Assembly (NCBI GenBank): GCA_030693105.1
Contig: JAUYBK010000191.1
Location: 1-29,137 of the forward strand
Direction of reading: 5' to 3'
Source: Methanobacteriaceae archaeon
GTDB taxonomy: Archaea; Methanobacteriota; Methanobacteria; Methanobacteriales; Methanobacteriaceae
DNA: 29,137 nucleotides
In this document: positions 8,969 through 17,325 of the stretch, in pieces
Position numbering within the stretch: the first letter of the stretch is position 1
Layout of the letters: every line of letters starts with the position of its first letter
Program-made: the position numbers and the translations under genes
Notes under the pieces: model-generated
What the model was told of the DNA's origin: nothing
The model's database searches: none
The model's input: the letters and a program-made list of their open reading frames with translations, nothing else

Positions 8969-10252
8969 ATACGAGAATTCTTAAAGGCTCTTGCAAATGA
9001 TGTTAGTGTGGTAAAAATAGAAAAAGAGGTATCAACATACCTTCAGCTCTCCGAAATCATGCGGAAACATCCCCGAGATACTATTATTTTCCAAAACATA
9101 AAAGAAGCTGAAATGAAGGTTGTATCCGGTATCTGTAACACCAGGGAAAAAATAGCCGAGTCCATGAGTGTGGATGTTTCTGGTATTAATATGAGGATAA
9201 TAGAGGCCATAGAAAACCCTTTGGTCATTGATACGTATCAAGAAGCAGGAAAATACTTTGAAATATCAAAAGACCCTGATTTGGCAGAATTACCCGTCCC
9301 CATGTATTACCGCAAGGATGGAGGCCCTTATATCACGGCGGGGGTGATCATTGCCAAAGACCCGGACACTGGCGTAAGGAACGCATCCATACACCGCATG
9401 CTGGTCCTGGGTAAAGACCGGCTCACGGCCCGTATTGTCCCCCGTCACCTATACACTTATCATCAAAGGGCAGAAGCCAATGATGAACCACTGGAAATAG
9501 CTATTGCCATTGGTATGAACCCGGCTACACTTTTAGCAACCACAACTTCCGTTTCGATCACCACTGATGAGCTCGAGGTGGCTAATAACTTCCACAACGG
9601 CGAGATGAAACTGATAAAGTGTGAAACTGTGGACTTAGAGGCCCCGGAATGTGAAATTCTACTGGAAGGTAAAATATTACCTCATGAACGAGCCCAAGAG
9701 GGACCTTTCGTGGACTTGACAGATACATATGATGTTATAAGGCAAGAACCAGTCATAAAACTCGATAAAATGCACTATAGGGCCAATACGCTTTACCATG
9801 CTATCATGCCCGCGGGTAACGAGCATAAACTTCTCCAAGGACTACCCCAGGAGCCCCGTATCTATAAGGCGGTTCAAAACACCGTACCCACAGTTAAAAA
9901 TGTTCTTTTAACGGAAGGGGGATGTTGCTGGCTCCACGCAGCAGTATCAATCCAGAAACAAACTCAAGGGGATGGAAAAAACGTAATTATGGCTGCACTC
10001 GCTGCTCATCCTTCCCTGAAACACTGTGTAGTGGTTGACGAGGATGTGGACATCTTTGACGTAGAAGATATTGAGTACGCCATGGCCACCCGGGTTAAAG
10101 GAGATGAAGATATCCTGATAGTCCCACGAGCTAGAGGCTCGTCACTGGATCCGTGTGCTACACCTGAAGGAACCACTACCAAGGTGGGAGTGGATGCCAC
10201 CAAACCTATAGATAAAAAAGAGAAGTTTGCAAGGGTAAGTCAGACTTTATAA
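8969..10252 (+). CDS. UbiD-family decarboxylase, possible anhydromevalonate phosphate decarboxylase
   Basis: UbiD enzymes decarboxylate unsaturated acids using prenylated FMN. Archaeal members act on anhydromevalonate phosphate in the modified mevalonate pathway, which is the likely role here but not proven. Family signs are the prFMN-site segment RMLVLGKDRLTARIV with following RHLYTYHQRAE, and the catalytic acid motif in ERAQEGPFVDLTD. A metal/phosphate region lies around ITTDELEVANNF. The length of 427 residues from the start used here fits the family. The first ATG/GTG/TTG in frame is GTG 9008, which has no ribosome binding site. GGTGAT (8959-8964) lies just before ATA 8969, and translation from there gives xREFLKAL, which matches the usual UbiD N terminus. 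The start is therefore annotated at ATA, with the caveat that it may be a base-call error for ATG. Its stop abuts the stop of the convergent amrS gene. Confidence 0.85.
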   Translation: MREFLKALANDVSVVKIEKEVSTYLQLSEIMRKHPRDTIIFQNIKEAEMKVVSGICNTREKIAESMSVDVSGINMRIIEAIENPLVIDTYQEAGKYFEISKDPDLAELPVPMYYRKDGGPYITAGVIIAKDPDTGVRNASIHRMLVLGKDRLTARIVPRHLYTYHQRAEANDEPLEIAIAIGMNPATLLATTTSVSITTDELEVANNFHNGEMKLIKCETVDLEAPECEILLEGKILPHERAQEGPFVDLTDTYDVIRQEPVIKLDKMHYRANTLYHAIMPAGNEHKLLQGLPQEPRIYKAVQNTVPTVKNVLLTEGGCCWLHAAVSIQKQTQGDGKNVIMAALAAHPSLKHCVVVDEDVDIFDVEDIEYAMATRVKGDEDILIVPRARGSSLDPCATPEGTTTKVGVDATKPIDKKEKFARVSQTL

Positions 10253-11257
10253 CTATTTTATAACATCTATGGGGGCCCCACACTGGGGGCACTTATCTTT
10301 TTTTAAACCATCTTCTATTACTTGAAAACCATTTCTAGCTATTAAAAGCTCATTGCATTCGTAACAGCGAGTGTTTTCCCCATCATGTCCTGGAACGTTT
10401 CCTAGGTAAACGTAAAGCATACCAGCCTCCCGAGCAATATCTCTGGCTCTTTCCAAGCTTTTCACTGGGGTGGGACGGACGTTGCTAAGCTGATAATCGG
10501 GATGGAAACGGCTAAAGTGTAATGGTACTTCCACACCTAATTCTTCTGCTAAAAATTTAACTAAAGCCTTCAAGTCTTCTTCAGAATCATTATAACCCGG
10601 TATAACCAGGTTAGTGATCTCGATGTGGATCCCATTTTCATACATGCTCTTAATGTTGTCCAGCACGGGCTGTAGCCGGGCATCACATAGTTCTTTGTAG
10701 AAACGCTCTGAGATTCCCTTCAAGTCAATGTTGGCAGCGTCCAAGTAAGGAGTTATGAGTTCCAGGACTTCTTCCGTCATGTAACCATTGGTAACGTAAA
10801 TGGTCTTTATGCCCTCTTTTTGGGCCAAGACGGCGGAGTCGTAGGTGTATTCAAACCACATGGTTGGCTCGTTATAGGTCCAGGCAATGGAACTACATTC
10901 ATATTCTTTCGTAAGACTCATAGCCTCTTTTGGTGGAAGTTCACGAGTTGGAATATCCTCCAGTTCGGCTTGGGATATGCTCCAGTTCTGGCAGTAACGA
11001 CAGCGGAAGTTACAGCCTAAAGTCCCCAGGGAGAATACTCGGGAGCCCGGATAAAAATGAAATAAAGGTTTTTTTTCTATGGGGTCCACGGCCATGGAAG
11101 ATGCGGCTCCATAGTTAAGGGTGTAAAGGGTTCCTTCCTGGTTTTCTCGCATTTCACAAAAACCTTTTTTCCCATTAGAGATAATACAATGCCGATTACA
11201 CACATGGCAGTTCAGCGCGCTCTCCAATTTCTTATAAAGCATGGCTTCTTTTTTCAT
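10253..11257 (-). CDS. amrS: AmmeMemoRadiSam-system radical SAM protein
   Basis: This 334-residue radical SAM enzyme is of the pyruvate formate-lyase activase-like type called AmrS, usually linked to AMMECR1 and Memo proteins. Its reaction is not established. The [4Fe-4S]/SAM motif is GCNFRCRYCQNW (Cys82, 86 and 89). An N-terminal cysteine set (residues 17, 20, 24 and 34; CHVCNRHC) precedes it. A C-terminal zinc-ribbon-like pair of CxxC motifs (CYEC and CPQC) closes the protein. The segments AWTYNEPTMWFEY and HFSRFHPDYQL are typical of the family. AMMECR1 and Memo genes are not in this window. The start ATG 11257 has a G-rich stretch close upstream; an ATG five codons later is possible. The gene is 12 bases after thiL in the same direction. 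Confidence 0.88.
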   Translation of the reverse strand: MKKEAMLYKKLESALNCHVCNRHCIISNGKKGFCEMRENQEGTLYTLNYGAASSMAVDPIEKKPLFHFYPGSRVFSLGTLGCNFRCRYCQNWSISQAELEDIPTRELPPKEAMSLTKEYECSSIAWTYNEPTMWFEYTYDSAVLAQKEGIKTIYVTNGYMTEEVLELITPYLDAANIDLKGISERFYKELCDARLQPVLDNIKSMYENGIHIEITNLVIPGYNDSEEDLKALVKFLAEELGVEVPLHFSRFHPDYQLSNVRPTPVKSLERARDIAREAGMLYVYLGNVPGHDGENTRCYECNELLIARNGFQVIEDGLKKDKCPQCGAPIDVIK

Positions 11258-11269
11258 GCTCCCCCTATT

Positions 11270-12310
11270 CTATGATTTTTTCAAGTGCTCGTAGCCCTTC
11301 AGTACTAATATATTTGTATTTCCATTCTTATTTATCATCTCAATTCTTCTCGAACTGATGACTTCACCTATAACGTGAAGTTCGACTAAGTCCTTTAAAG
11401 AATTAAATTCATCTTTTTTAATGGTTAAAAGCAATTCAAAATCTTCGCCGTAGGAAATTATCATTTCTATGGGATTTTTATTAACTAGAGATGCAATTTC
11501 TGTTACAATGGGCTTCACTGGTAATTTATTTTCATAGAAACGCATCCCCACACCACTTGCCGCGGCGATCTCCCCCATCTCACTTAATAGGCCGTCAGTT
11601 ATGTCGGTGGCTGAGGTGACTGCCTTGCTTTCGGATAGTAACAAGCCCTCCTTTACCCGAGCCCGAGGTTGTAATGCGTGTTTTATTGCATCCTCTTTCT
11701 CAAGAGAATTTAAATCAATAGAAATAGGGCTTCCCAGTAAAATTTCAAATCCTGCGGCAGCCAAACCTAAATCACCGGTAACTGCAACCAGATCTCCTTC
11801 GCGGGCACCACTTTTCATCAGCACCTTATTTTTATCCACAATGCCGAGGGCGGTTCCGCAAAGGGTTATATTGTCGGCCTGGTTGGTATCTCCACCTAGA
11901 AGAGCCATATCATACTCTTCACAGGTACCTATTATTCCTTCTAACAGTGAATCGAAGTCCTCCAGGGGAAGGTTAGGAGGAAGGCCAATGCTCATTATAA
12001 TTCCAATTGGTCTGGCTCCCATAGCGGATAGATCGCTGAGATTTACTATTACGGCCTTTTTCCCCATTTCCATGGGATTCATTACAGTTGGGAAGTGGGA
12101 TGGTTCTAAAAGAAGGTCAGAAGTAATTACTAGGTAATCATTTCCCAGAGATAAAAGAGCACCATCATCTTCGAGGCTTTTTCGGGAAAATTCATCAAAA
12201 AATGTCTTAAAAAAAGGAGAAGTAGGGATAGAATTTTGGCTCCGGGATAGGAGCCGTTTTATGAGGTTTTTTTCACCAAGATCAGAAATATTTGGTTTAT
12301 TAGAGGGCAT
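11270..12310 (-). CDS. thiL: Thiamine-monophosphate kinase
   Basis: This 346-residue enzyme of the PurM/HypE/ThiL superfamily phosphorylates thiamine monophosphate with ATP to give thiamine diphosphate. The metal-binding acidic residues are visible in DDGALL, in the segment VITSDLLLEPSHF, and in VNLSDLSAMGARPIG. LLGGDTNQ and the segment DITDGLLSEMGEIA follow, together with ISYGEDFELL near the C terminus, all as expected for ThiL. The N terminus SDLGEKNLIKRL is also typical. The ATG at 12310 lies inside the end of cbiX, overlapping it by 11 bases, so translation is probably coupled. The length is normal. Confidence 0.93.
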   Translation of the reverse strand: MPSNKPNISDLGEKNLIKRLLSRSQNSIPTSPFFKTFFDEFSRKSLEDDGALLSLGNDYLVITSDLLLEPSHFPTVMNPMEMGKKAVIVNLSDLSAMGARPIGIIMSIGLPPNLPLEDFDSLLEGIIGTCEEYDMALLGGDTNQADNITLCGTALGIVDKNKVLMKSGAREGDLVAVTGDLGLAAAGFEILLGSPISIDLNSLEKEDAIKHALQPRARVKEGLLLSESKAVTSATDITDGLLSEMGEIAAASGVGMRFYENKLPVKPIVTEIASLVNKNPIEMIISYGEDFELLLTIKKDEFNSLKDLVELHVIGEVISSRRIEMINKNGNTNILVLKGYEHLKKS

Positions 12311-12737
12311 TATTAACCCTATCTTTAATTATTTCGGCTATTCTGCTGTCTGCACCCAGGGGTTTGGTATAGACGATCTCACCGTGGAAGTGGAAATCTT
12401 CCTGTTCTTCATGATCATGGTGGTGTCCGTGGCCAGAGGACTCGCCTCCATTGTCCAGTCCTAAAATTCGTGGAATATCCTGGGTAGTGTGTACTCCGTC
12501 TGCTAGGAACACGGGAGTAACTACAATCTTTTCTACTCCCCTTTCTGCCAATTTATTGATTGATGAGGGGATGGATGGTTTTGACATGTTCATAAAACCT
12601 ATTTCCACGGGATACTCAGTTTTTTGACGATATATTTCTGCAAGCTCACTAATAACATCTTTACCGTATGGTAAACGACTTCCGTGCCCTACCAAAAGGA
12701 CACCTATCTTATTTTTTGAGTTTGAATTTGTAACCAT
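12300..12737 (-). CDS. cbiX: Sirohydrochlorin cobalt/nickel chelatase, small form (CbiX-S / CfbA)
   Basis: This 145-residue single-domain chelatase inserts Co2+ (cobalamin) or Ni2+ (coenzyme F430) into sirohydrochlorin. In methanogens the same small protein is held to do both. The two metal-handling histidines are in LLVGHGSR (His18) and in FLADGVHTTQDIP (His83). Between the conserved parts is a loop with seven histidines (residues 103-118, GHGHHHDHEEQEDFHFHGE), which probably binds spare metal. The start at 12737 lies inside the upstream DUF35 gene and overlaps it by 29 bases, and its end overlaps thiL by 11 bases. The three genes therefore form a compressed operon. Confidence 0.92.
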   Translation of the reverse strand: MVTNSNSKNKIGVLLVGHGSRLPYGKDVISELAEIYRQKTEYPVEIGFMNMSKPSIPSSINKLAERGVEKIVVTPVFLADGVHTTQDIPRILGLDNGGESSGHGHHHDHEEQEDFHFHGEIVYTKPLGADSRIAEIIKDRVNNAL

Positions 12738-13107
12738 ATGATATCACTCCAGCATCGCCTTCTTCTCTGATTTTTCTGAATACGAGTTCTACTCCGTCGC
12801 CAATTTCTATATTTTCCCCTTTAGAGTCCACTATCTGACTGGTGATTTTAGTTCCTTCCTCCAGTTCTATTATAGCTACTACGTAGGGTGATAATAACTT
12901 GAACTCATCAGTGGGAGTGTGTATAACTGAGTAAGTATGAATCTTTCCATTACCACTCAATTTTACTTCCTCTAATCTACCTTTTCTTCGGCATTCGGGA
13001 CATATAACCCTTATGGGGAAGTAAACCTCGCCACAGTGGGTACATTTTGAACCTATGAGATTGTAGCGCTGGGGTATGTGGCGCCAGCCCCTTACAATAT
13101 CTTTCAT
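12709..13107 (-). CDS. DUF35 zinc-ribbon/OB-fold protein
   Basis: The 132-residue product has an N-terminal rubredoxin-like zinc ribbon (CTHC at 22-25 and CPEC at 36-39) followed by an OB-fold with KIHTYSVIHTPTDEF. This is the DUF35 family. Members bridge acetoacetyl-CoA thiolase and HMG-CoA synthase in archaea and can channel the thioester intermediate. Those enzyme genes are not in this window, so the partner is unknown. AGGAGG lies just before ATG 13107, supporting the start. It is the first gene of the minus-strand run DUF35-cbiX-thiL-amrS. Confidence 0.85.
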   Translation of the reverse strand: MKDIVRGWRHIPQRYNLIGSKCTHCGEVYFPIRVICPECRRKGRLEEVKLSGNGKIHTYSVIHTPTDEFKLLSPYVVAIIELEEGTKITSQIVDSKGENIEIGDGVELVFRKIREEGDAGVISYGYKFKLKK

Positions 13108-13390
13108 TTGAAACCTCCTATTAAAATATATTACTGTTATTTTCTTTGAAATTAACTTAGGTGAATTGGTAACTGAATTGCTTCTTATTTGAGAAATAAG
13201 AACTTAATCTATAATATTATCTCACACAATTATCCTTCTTTTATACCTATTAATCTATTTATGAATTATGTCTTGAAAATTAATATTATTTTATTTTTGT
13301 TATCAATCCTACCTTAATACTTAAATAATATTAAAATATTAATAATAAATATTAATTAACATAAGATCGAAAAGGTTTAAGGAGATAAGA

Positions 13391-14374
13391 ATGAATCAGA
13401 AAGGTTACGTGATGACGGGAATGTCATTTTTACTCATAATTCCCATTTTTATTTTATTCATGGTATTAATAGACATCAATCACTCTAACACAGAATCTAA
13501 ATCTCTGGTTATAAAATCTGAGAGCATTATCCAGATTTCCAGAGATCTGGAGTCCAACCTACCTCGGGTTGGGAGACAGGTTTTAAAAGAAGAAGTTTAT
13601 GAGGTGATAAAATCTAAAAAACCATTAATTGATAGTAAAAAAGTTTTGAAAGAGAATATACAACTAAAAATGGATAAAATAGCTCAAGATTACAATAAAA
13701 ACGGAGCAAATGTGACTTGTACTATTCGGTTTCTAAAAGAGTCAGAAAATCCGTTTTTAATAGAAATTAATTCTAATATTGTGATTGTTAAGGATAATAT
13801 GGTCCACAAACAATTTTTAGATAAAAATATCTCCATCAACGATCCTAAAGACCCTTTACCGGACCCCATGCCATTCGTTAAGTGTGAAAAATATGGTGGA
13901 GTTACCCTCAATGGCTCCCGGATATGTTAAGGCCACAGTATAGTCTCCTACCTTGAATCCAGGGGTGAAACCAATGTCCAAGCCTATGAAAATGCTACAT
14001 CCCCATTATTCATTAATTAATGTCCTTACGACCCATTCAAATCCCATGAGGATACAAAAACACTTAATACTCTGAAAAACTGCATTGATAATGGATACTT
14101 TCATGAAAGCAATGATGGAGCATGTTATCTTTTTCGTTTGGAGGGAAAAAGTACCTGTTGTCATCAGGGAATGGAGATATTCATTATTCCCGCCCCACAA
14201 TACAATGCATCTTTCTCTAATGCTCCTTGTTCGGTCGATCACGTGAATTTTGCCGATAACAGTAGCACCATCTACCCCGGGGGAAATCTTCAATATTACA
14301 TAAACGGGCCCATTACATTCCAACTGTTTTTAGATGATTCTCATAGAAAAAAGTACGGCTTAACTCCTATTTGA
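13391..14374 (+). pseudogene. Membrane-anchored, pilin-like surface protein interrupted by two in-frame TAA codons
   Basis: AAGGAGAT precedes ATG 13391. The frame encodes a short N terminus (MNQKGYVMTG), a hydrophobic helix (residues about 11-28) and a long polar region, as in type IV pilin-like or other singly anchored archaeal surface proteins. The frame meets TAA at 13928-13930 and again at 14018-14020, yet coding-like sequence continues in the same frame to TGA 14374. Parts after the stops include SIVSYLESRGETN, CPYDPFKSHED and NCIDNGYFHES, with several cysteines. The full frame would be about 327 residues. The second gene begins ten bases later. The simplest reading is a decayed gene. 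A truncated 179-residue product could still be made. Base-calling errors or readthrough are alternatives. The family is not recognised by name. Confidence 0.72.
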
Positions 14375-14383
14375 TGTGATTCT

Positions 14384-15395
14384 ATGGCTATTAACGACTT
14401 AAAAAATGCAGCAGGGGATCAAATTCTATCCATAGATCTGATGCTGGCCATGATTCTGGTTACGATTTTATTGGGTGTCTCAGCCGATGCCATGGACCTG
14501 ATAAGTTCTCGAATGGATGAACACACCTATGCAAATACTTTAGAGAGAATTACCACCGAAAATGTCAATATACTCATTAACACCTCGGGGACCCCTGAAA
14601 TTGGGAAGAAGGCCATCAGGCCATGTCGGCAGTCAAACCCGGACTGGCTGATGCGAATTTACAGACCGGTAGTACTGTTAACAAAACACTGAGCATGAAA
14701 AAGCTCTTAAAACTAAAAGATAACTATCAAGAACTTATGGACGGAAAAATTGTACCATTAGGAGTTAATTCTACCATTATCATGCATCCTCTGAATAATT
14801 CACTGGAAACTATTTTCATAGGCGATCCAGAATGCCCTAACACCACCGCGGACGTGTTTATTATCAATCGGACTGTGCTGTGCAATTATCATGTTGCGGA
14901 TATTCTGGCGACAATAATATCATCTGAAAAACCCTACCTTATTTCAAACTCATCAACCGTCTGTTGTCCGCACTGTAACCTTTCTGGAGATATTCAACAT
15001 CCCCACAGTGAATCCGTAAGTTTAAAGCCTGGATGAAATGTCAACCATTCATTATTAAACAAATGGATGTTAACACCACGGATATTTACCTCATGACCGA
15101 CCCACCGGTTTTAAAGGATAAATCAGCTTGCTGGATAATAGATTCCACCAAAAACATGACTGATGCCCGGGAAAATTTTGGATCATCACCGGTGCTAATA
15201 AACGACAAAATCGCAGCCTTCATGGGTGAAAATCAGAATTCAACTATTTGGGTTTATGTTTTTTCCTCTGGAAATCCCAATGAGATAATTGATGTTTATA
15301 TAGCTAAATTTCCCAGGGGGACTCCTTATGAACAAGTTAAAACCCAGTATTTAACTCCACAACCCTATTATCTCATTTTTAAAATTTGGATATAG
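14384..15395 (+). pseudogene. Second anchored surface protein, broken by two single-base deletions
   Basis: GTGAT lies three bases before ATG 14384. The product starts with a polar segment ending GDQILSIDLM, then a helix (LAMILVTILLGVSADAMD) like an archaeal pilin or signal anchor. The frame is lost near 14600, where GAA-AT-TGG suggests loss of one base from a GAA-GAT-TGG. Coding then continues in another frame (MSAVKPGLADANLQ, LKLKDNYQELMDGK, CCPHCNLSGD). It is lost again near 15034, where GGA-TGA-AA suggests loss of one G from TGG. Coding resumes to TAG 15395 with YLMTDPPVLKDK and ends YYLIFKIWI. Restoring both bases gives one protein of 337 residues. The pair with the gene upstream looks like a two-gene surface unit. 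Sequencing error is possible, though decay of both neighbours favours a real loss. Confidence 0.75.
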
Positions 15396-15474
15396 ATTTA
15401 AAACTCTTTATTTTTAATTCGAAGTTTAATTATCTCTTTTTATATTAGTTTAAGAATCCCCCTTTAAAAGTATC

Positions 15475-15581
15475 ATTGGTATTTTACCAATACTACTTCA
15501 TAATTTGGGTAATTTTCCAAACATTTATATACCGATCTGGTAAAATACTCATATTCACTCAGTTTTGTGGTGACTTTACCA
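15475..15581 (+). promoter_or_regulatory. Four phased operator-like palindromes at the Lrp/AsnC promoter
   Basis: Site 1 is a perfect 17-bp palindrome, ATTGGTATTTTACCAAT (15475-15491). Site 2 is TTTGG-N8-CCAAA (15504-15521). Site 3 contains TGGTAAAATAC (15538-15548), identical to the reverse complement of part of site 1. Site 4 is TGG-N8-CCA (15568-15581) and runs into the start codon. The centres are near 15483, 15512, 15544 and 15574, so the spacing is about 30 bp, or three helical turns. The TATA box lies between sites 2 and 3. Such an array fits wrapping of the promoter by an Lrp-type octamer and points to autoregulation, which is an inference. Confidence 0.6.
15524..15531 (+). promoter_or_regulatory. 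TATA box for the Lrp-MgtE-N/CBS-NRAMP operon
   Basis: TTTATATA lies 50 bases before ATG 15581. Transcription would begin near 15555, giving a leader of about 25 bases that contains the GGTGAC ribosome binding site. The box lies between the second and third palindromes of the operator array. Confidence 0.65.
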
Positions 15582-16036
15582 TGGACCAAATAGACCTGAA
15601 AATCATTCGTTCATTGATTCAAAATTCCCGGATTACCATTTCGCAGATGTCCAAGGAGATGGGGGTACCAGATGCAACCATTTCTAACCGACTAAAAAAA
15701 CTGGAAAAAGATGTAATCAAACAGTATACTCTTATTTTGGATCCGGAAAAACTCGGACTCTTAGTAACGGCCATCATAATTATTCAGACGGAATCTGAAA
15801 AACATGAAAGTGTTAAATCGGAGCTTTCGCAGTTAGAAGAAGTTTCGGAAGTTTACAGCATCTCTGGAGAGTATGATCTACTCATTAAACTATGGGCCCA
15901 CAGTATAGAGGAGTTAAATCAGATCCTGAACATTAAGATACGTTCTGTGGATGGAGTAGAAGATCTTACCGAGATGATTGTAATGGAACGAGTAAAAGAA
16001 GGGGTGTTACCACCACTAGATCCGGTCCAGGAATAA
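15581..16036 (+). CDS. Lrp/AsnC-family transcriptional regulator
   Basis: This 151-residue regulator has an N-terminal helix-turn-helix (DLKIIRSLIQNSRITISQMS, then GVPDATISNRLKKLEK) and a C-terminal ligand-binding/oligomerisation domain (VTAIIIIQTES, the segment VYSISGEYDLLIKLWA, and VDGVEDLTEMIVME). Such proteins form dimers to octamers that wrap DNA. The start at ATG 15581 is chosen because MDQIDLKII is the normal family N terminus and GGTGAC lies seven bases upstream. A longer frame opening at 15476 would run through the promoter. It is 24 bases upstream of the MgtE-N/CBS gene and likely controls that operon as well as itself. The ligand cannot be read from sequence. Confidence 0.92.
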   Translation: MDQIDLKIIRSLIQNSRITISQMSKEMGVPDATISNRLKKLEKDVIKQYTLILDPEKLGLLVTAIIIIQTESEKHESVKSELSQLEEVSEVYSISGEYDLLIKLWAHSIEELNQILNIKIRSVDGVEDLTEMIVMERVKEGVLPPLDPVQE

Positions 16037-16060
16037 AAAATTGTAAAAGGAGGTGAATGG

Positions 16061-17299
16061 ATGTACCTGAGCGAATTAATAAAAAAACCGATATTTAATC
16101 ATAATGGGGAAAAAATAGGAAAGTTAAGTGATGTCTTAGTGTCATCAGAAGCTCCTTATCCTATTATAAAGTCCCTAATCATGGATAAAACTGATAAAAC
16201 TCAGTTTAATGTTCCCTGGAATCAAATTGAAGAATTGGGTAAGACCATAATCCTAAAGTCAGACCTGAAAAACATTTCAGAATATCAAACTAAAAAAGGT
16301 GACATAAATCTTTTAAGAGATGTTTTAGACCGTCAAGTTGTTGATATTGAGGACAAAAAAATAAGAAGGGTCAATGACCTTAAATTGTCCGCTACTAATG
16401 GTTATTATCATGTTATTGGGGTTGATATTGGTATTCATGGTATATTACGACGATTAGGTCTAACTAGGATAGTTAAAACCATTGGAGTTAAAGGTCAAGA
16501 AGACCTCATTGGCTGGAATGACATCGACACTGTCCACAGTGACTACTCCAAACTCAAGCTTAAAGTTCCTAAACAGAAAATAAAAAAACTTCACCCGGCG
16601 GACATAGCCGAGATTGTGGACCAATTGGGGCTTAACGAGTCTATGACTATCTTAAATTCTTTGGATGACGAATCTGCTGCGGATACCTTAGAAGAAGTCT
16701 CCCCGGAAAGACAAGTATCTTTATTGGCGGGTATGGACAGTAAACGGGCGGCTGATTTGTTAGATGAGATGTCTCCGGATGATGCGGCTGATTTATTATC
16801 TGATTTGCCTGAAGAAAAGGCAGAGGAACTTTTGGAGTTAATGGAGCCGTCTGAATCTCGAGATTTGAGAAAACTCCTTGAATATCCTGAAAACACTGCG
16901 GGCGGGATAATGACCACGGAATACGTCTATGTAAATGAGAACCTAAACGCCAGGGAAGTACTTAATGAACTACGTAATGTGGCTCAAGATGTGGAAACAA
17001 TTTACTATATCTATGTAAAGTCAAATAATGGTGATTTAATGGGGGTAATTTCTCTTAGAGAACTTCTTCTGGCCGAGCCAGAGAAAAAAATTTTGGACTT
17101 TATGCATTCTGATGTCATAAAAGTTGATGTTCGAGAAGACCAGTATGAAGTGGCCAAAAAAATTGCCAAGTACAATTTAATTGCTTTGCCGGTGGTGGAG
17201 AATGAGAAAAAAATCAGGGGAATAATAACGGTAGATGACGCCATAGACATAGTTCTTCCAACTGCCTGGAAGAAAAGAGTTCCCCGGATGTTTAGATAA
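16061..17299 (+). CDS. PRC-barrel / MgtE N-domain / CBS-pair protein (no membrane domain)
   Basis: The 412-residue soluble protein has two PRC-barrel-like modules (about 1-75 and 82-165), an MgtE N-terminal helical-repeat domain (about 180-280) and a CBS pair (about 285-400). MgtE-N is marked by LHPADIAEIVDQLG, the repeats DAADLLSDLPEE and AEELLELMEPSE, and the typical linker YPENTAGGIMTTEYV. In MgtE channels this cytosolic part senses Mg2+ and closes the pore. Here the pore is missing and the next gene is an NRAMP-family transporter. It is therefore likely a separate Mg2+-sensing partner or gate of that transporter, which is an inference. AGGAGGTGA precedes ATG 16061 at close spacing. No membrane helix is seen. 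Confidence 0.88.
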   Translation: MYLSELIKKPIFNHNGEKIGKLSDVLVSSEAPYPIIKSLIMDKTDKTQFNVPWNQIEELGKTIILKSDLKNISEYQTKKGDINLLRDVLDRQVVDIEDKKIRRVNDLKLSATNGYYHVIGVDIGIHGILRRLGLTRIVKTIGVKGQEDLIGWNDIDTVHSDYSKLKLKVPKQKIKKLHPADIAEIVDQLGLNESMTILNSLDDESAADTLEEVSPERQVSLLAGMDSKRAADLLDEMSPDDAADLLSDLPEEKAEELLELMEPSESRDLRKLLEYPENTAGGIMTTEYVYVNENLNAREVLNELRNVAQDVETIYYIYVKSNNGDLMGVISLRELLLAEPEKKILDFMHSDVIKVDVREDQYEVAKKIAKYNLIALPVVENEKKIRGIITVDDAIDIVLPTAWKKRVPRMFR

Positions 17300-17325
17300 C
17301 GTTAAAATCTTAAGGAATTTTTCAT

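Noticed and set aside
13108..13390. AT-rich 283-base gap before the surface genes, with inverted AATATT repeats
   Set aside because: The repeats are short and low in complexity; beyond TATA-like strings I see nothing that supports an origin, RNA gene or coding region.
13928..14020. Recoding of TAA as an amino acid in the surface-protein gene
   Set aside because: No recoding of TAA is known in this group, the two stops have different contexts, and other genes in the window use TAA as a normal terminator. Nonsense mutation or base error is simpler.
15476..15580. A 35-codon N-terminal extension of the Lrp/AsnC regulator
   Set aside because: It runs through the TATA box and operator palindromes, and the normal family N terminus with a ribosome binding site begins at 15581.
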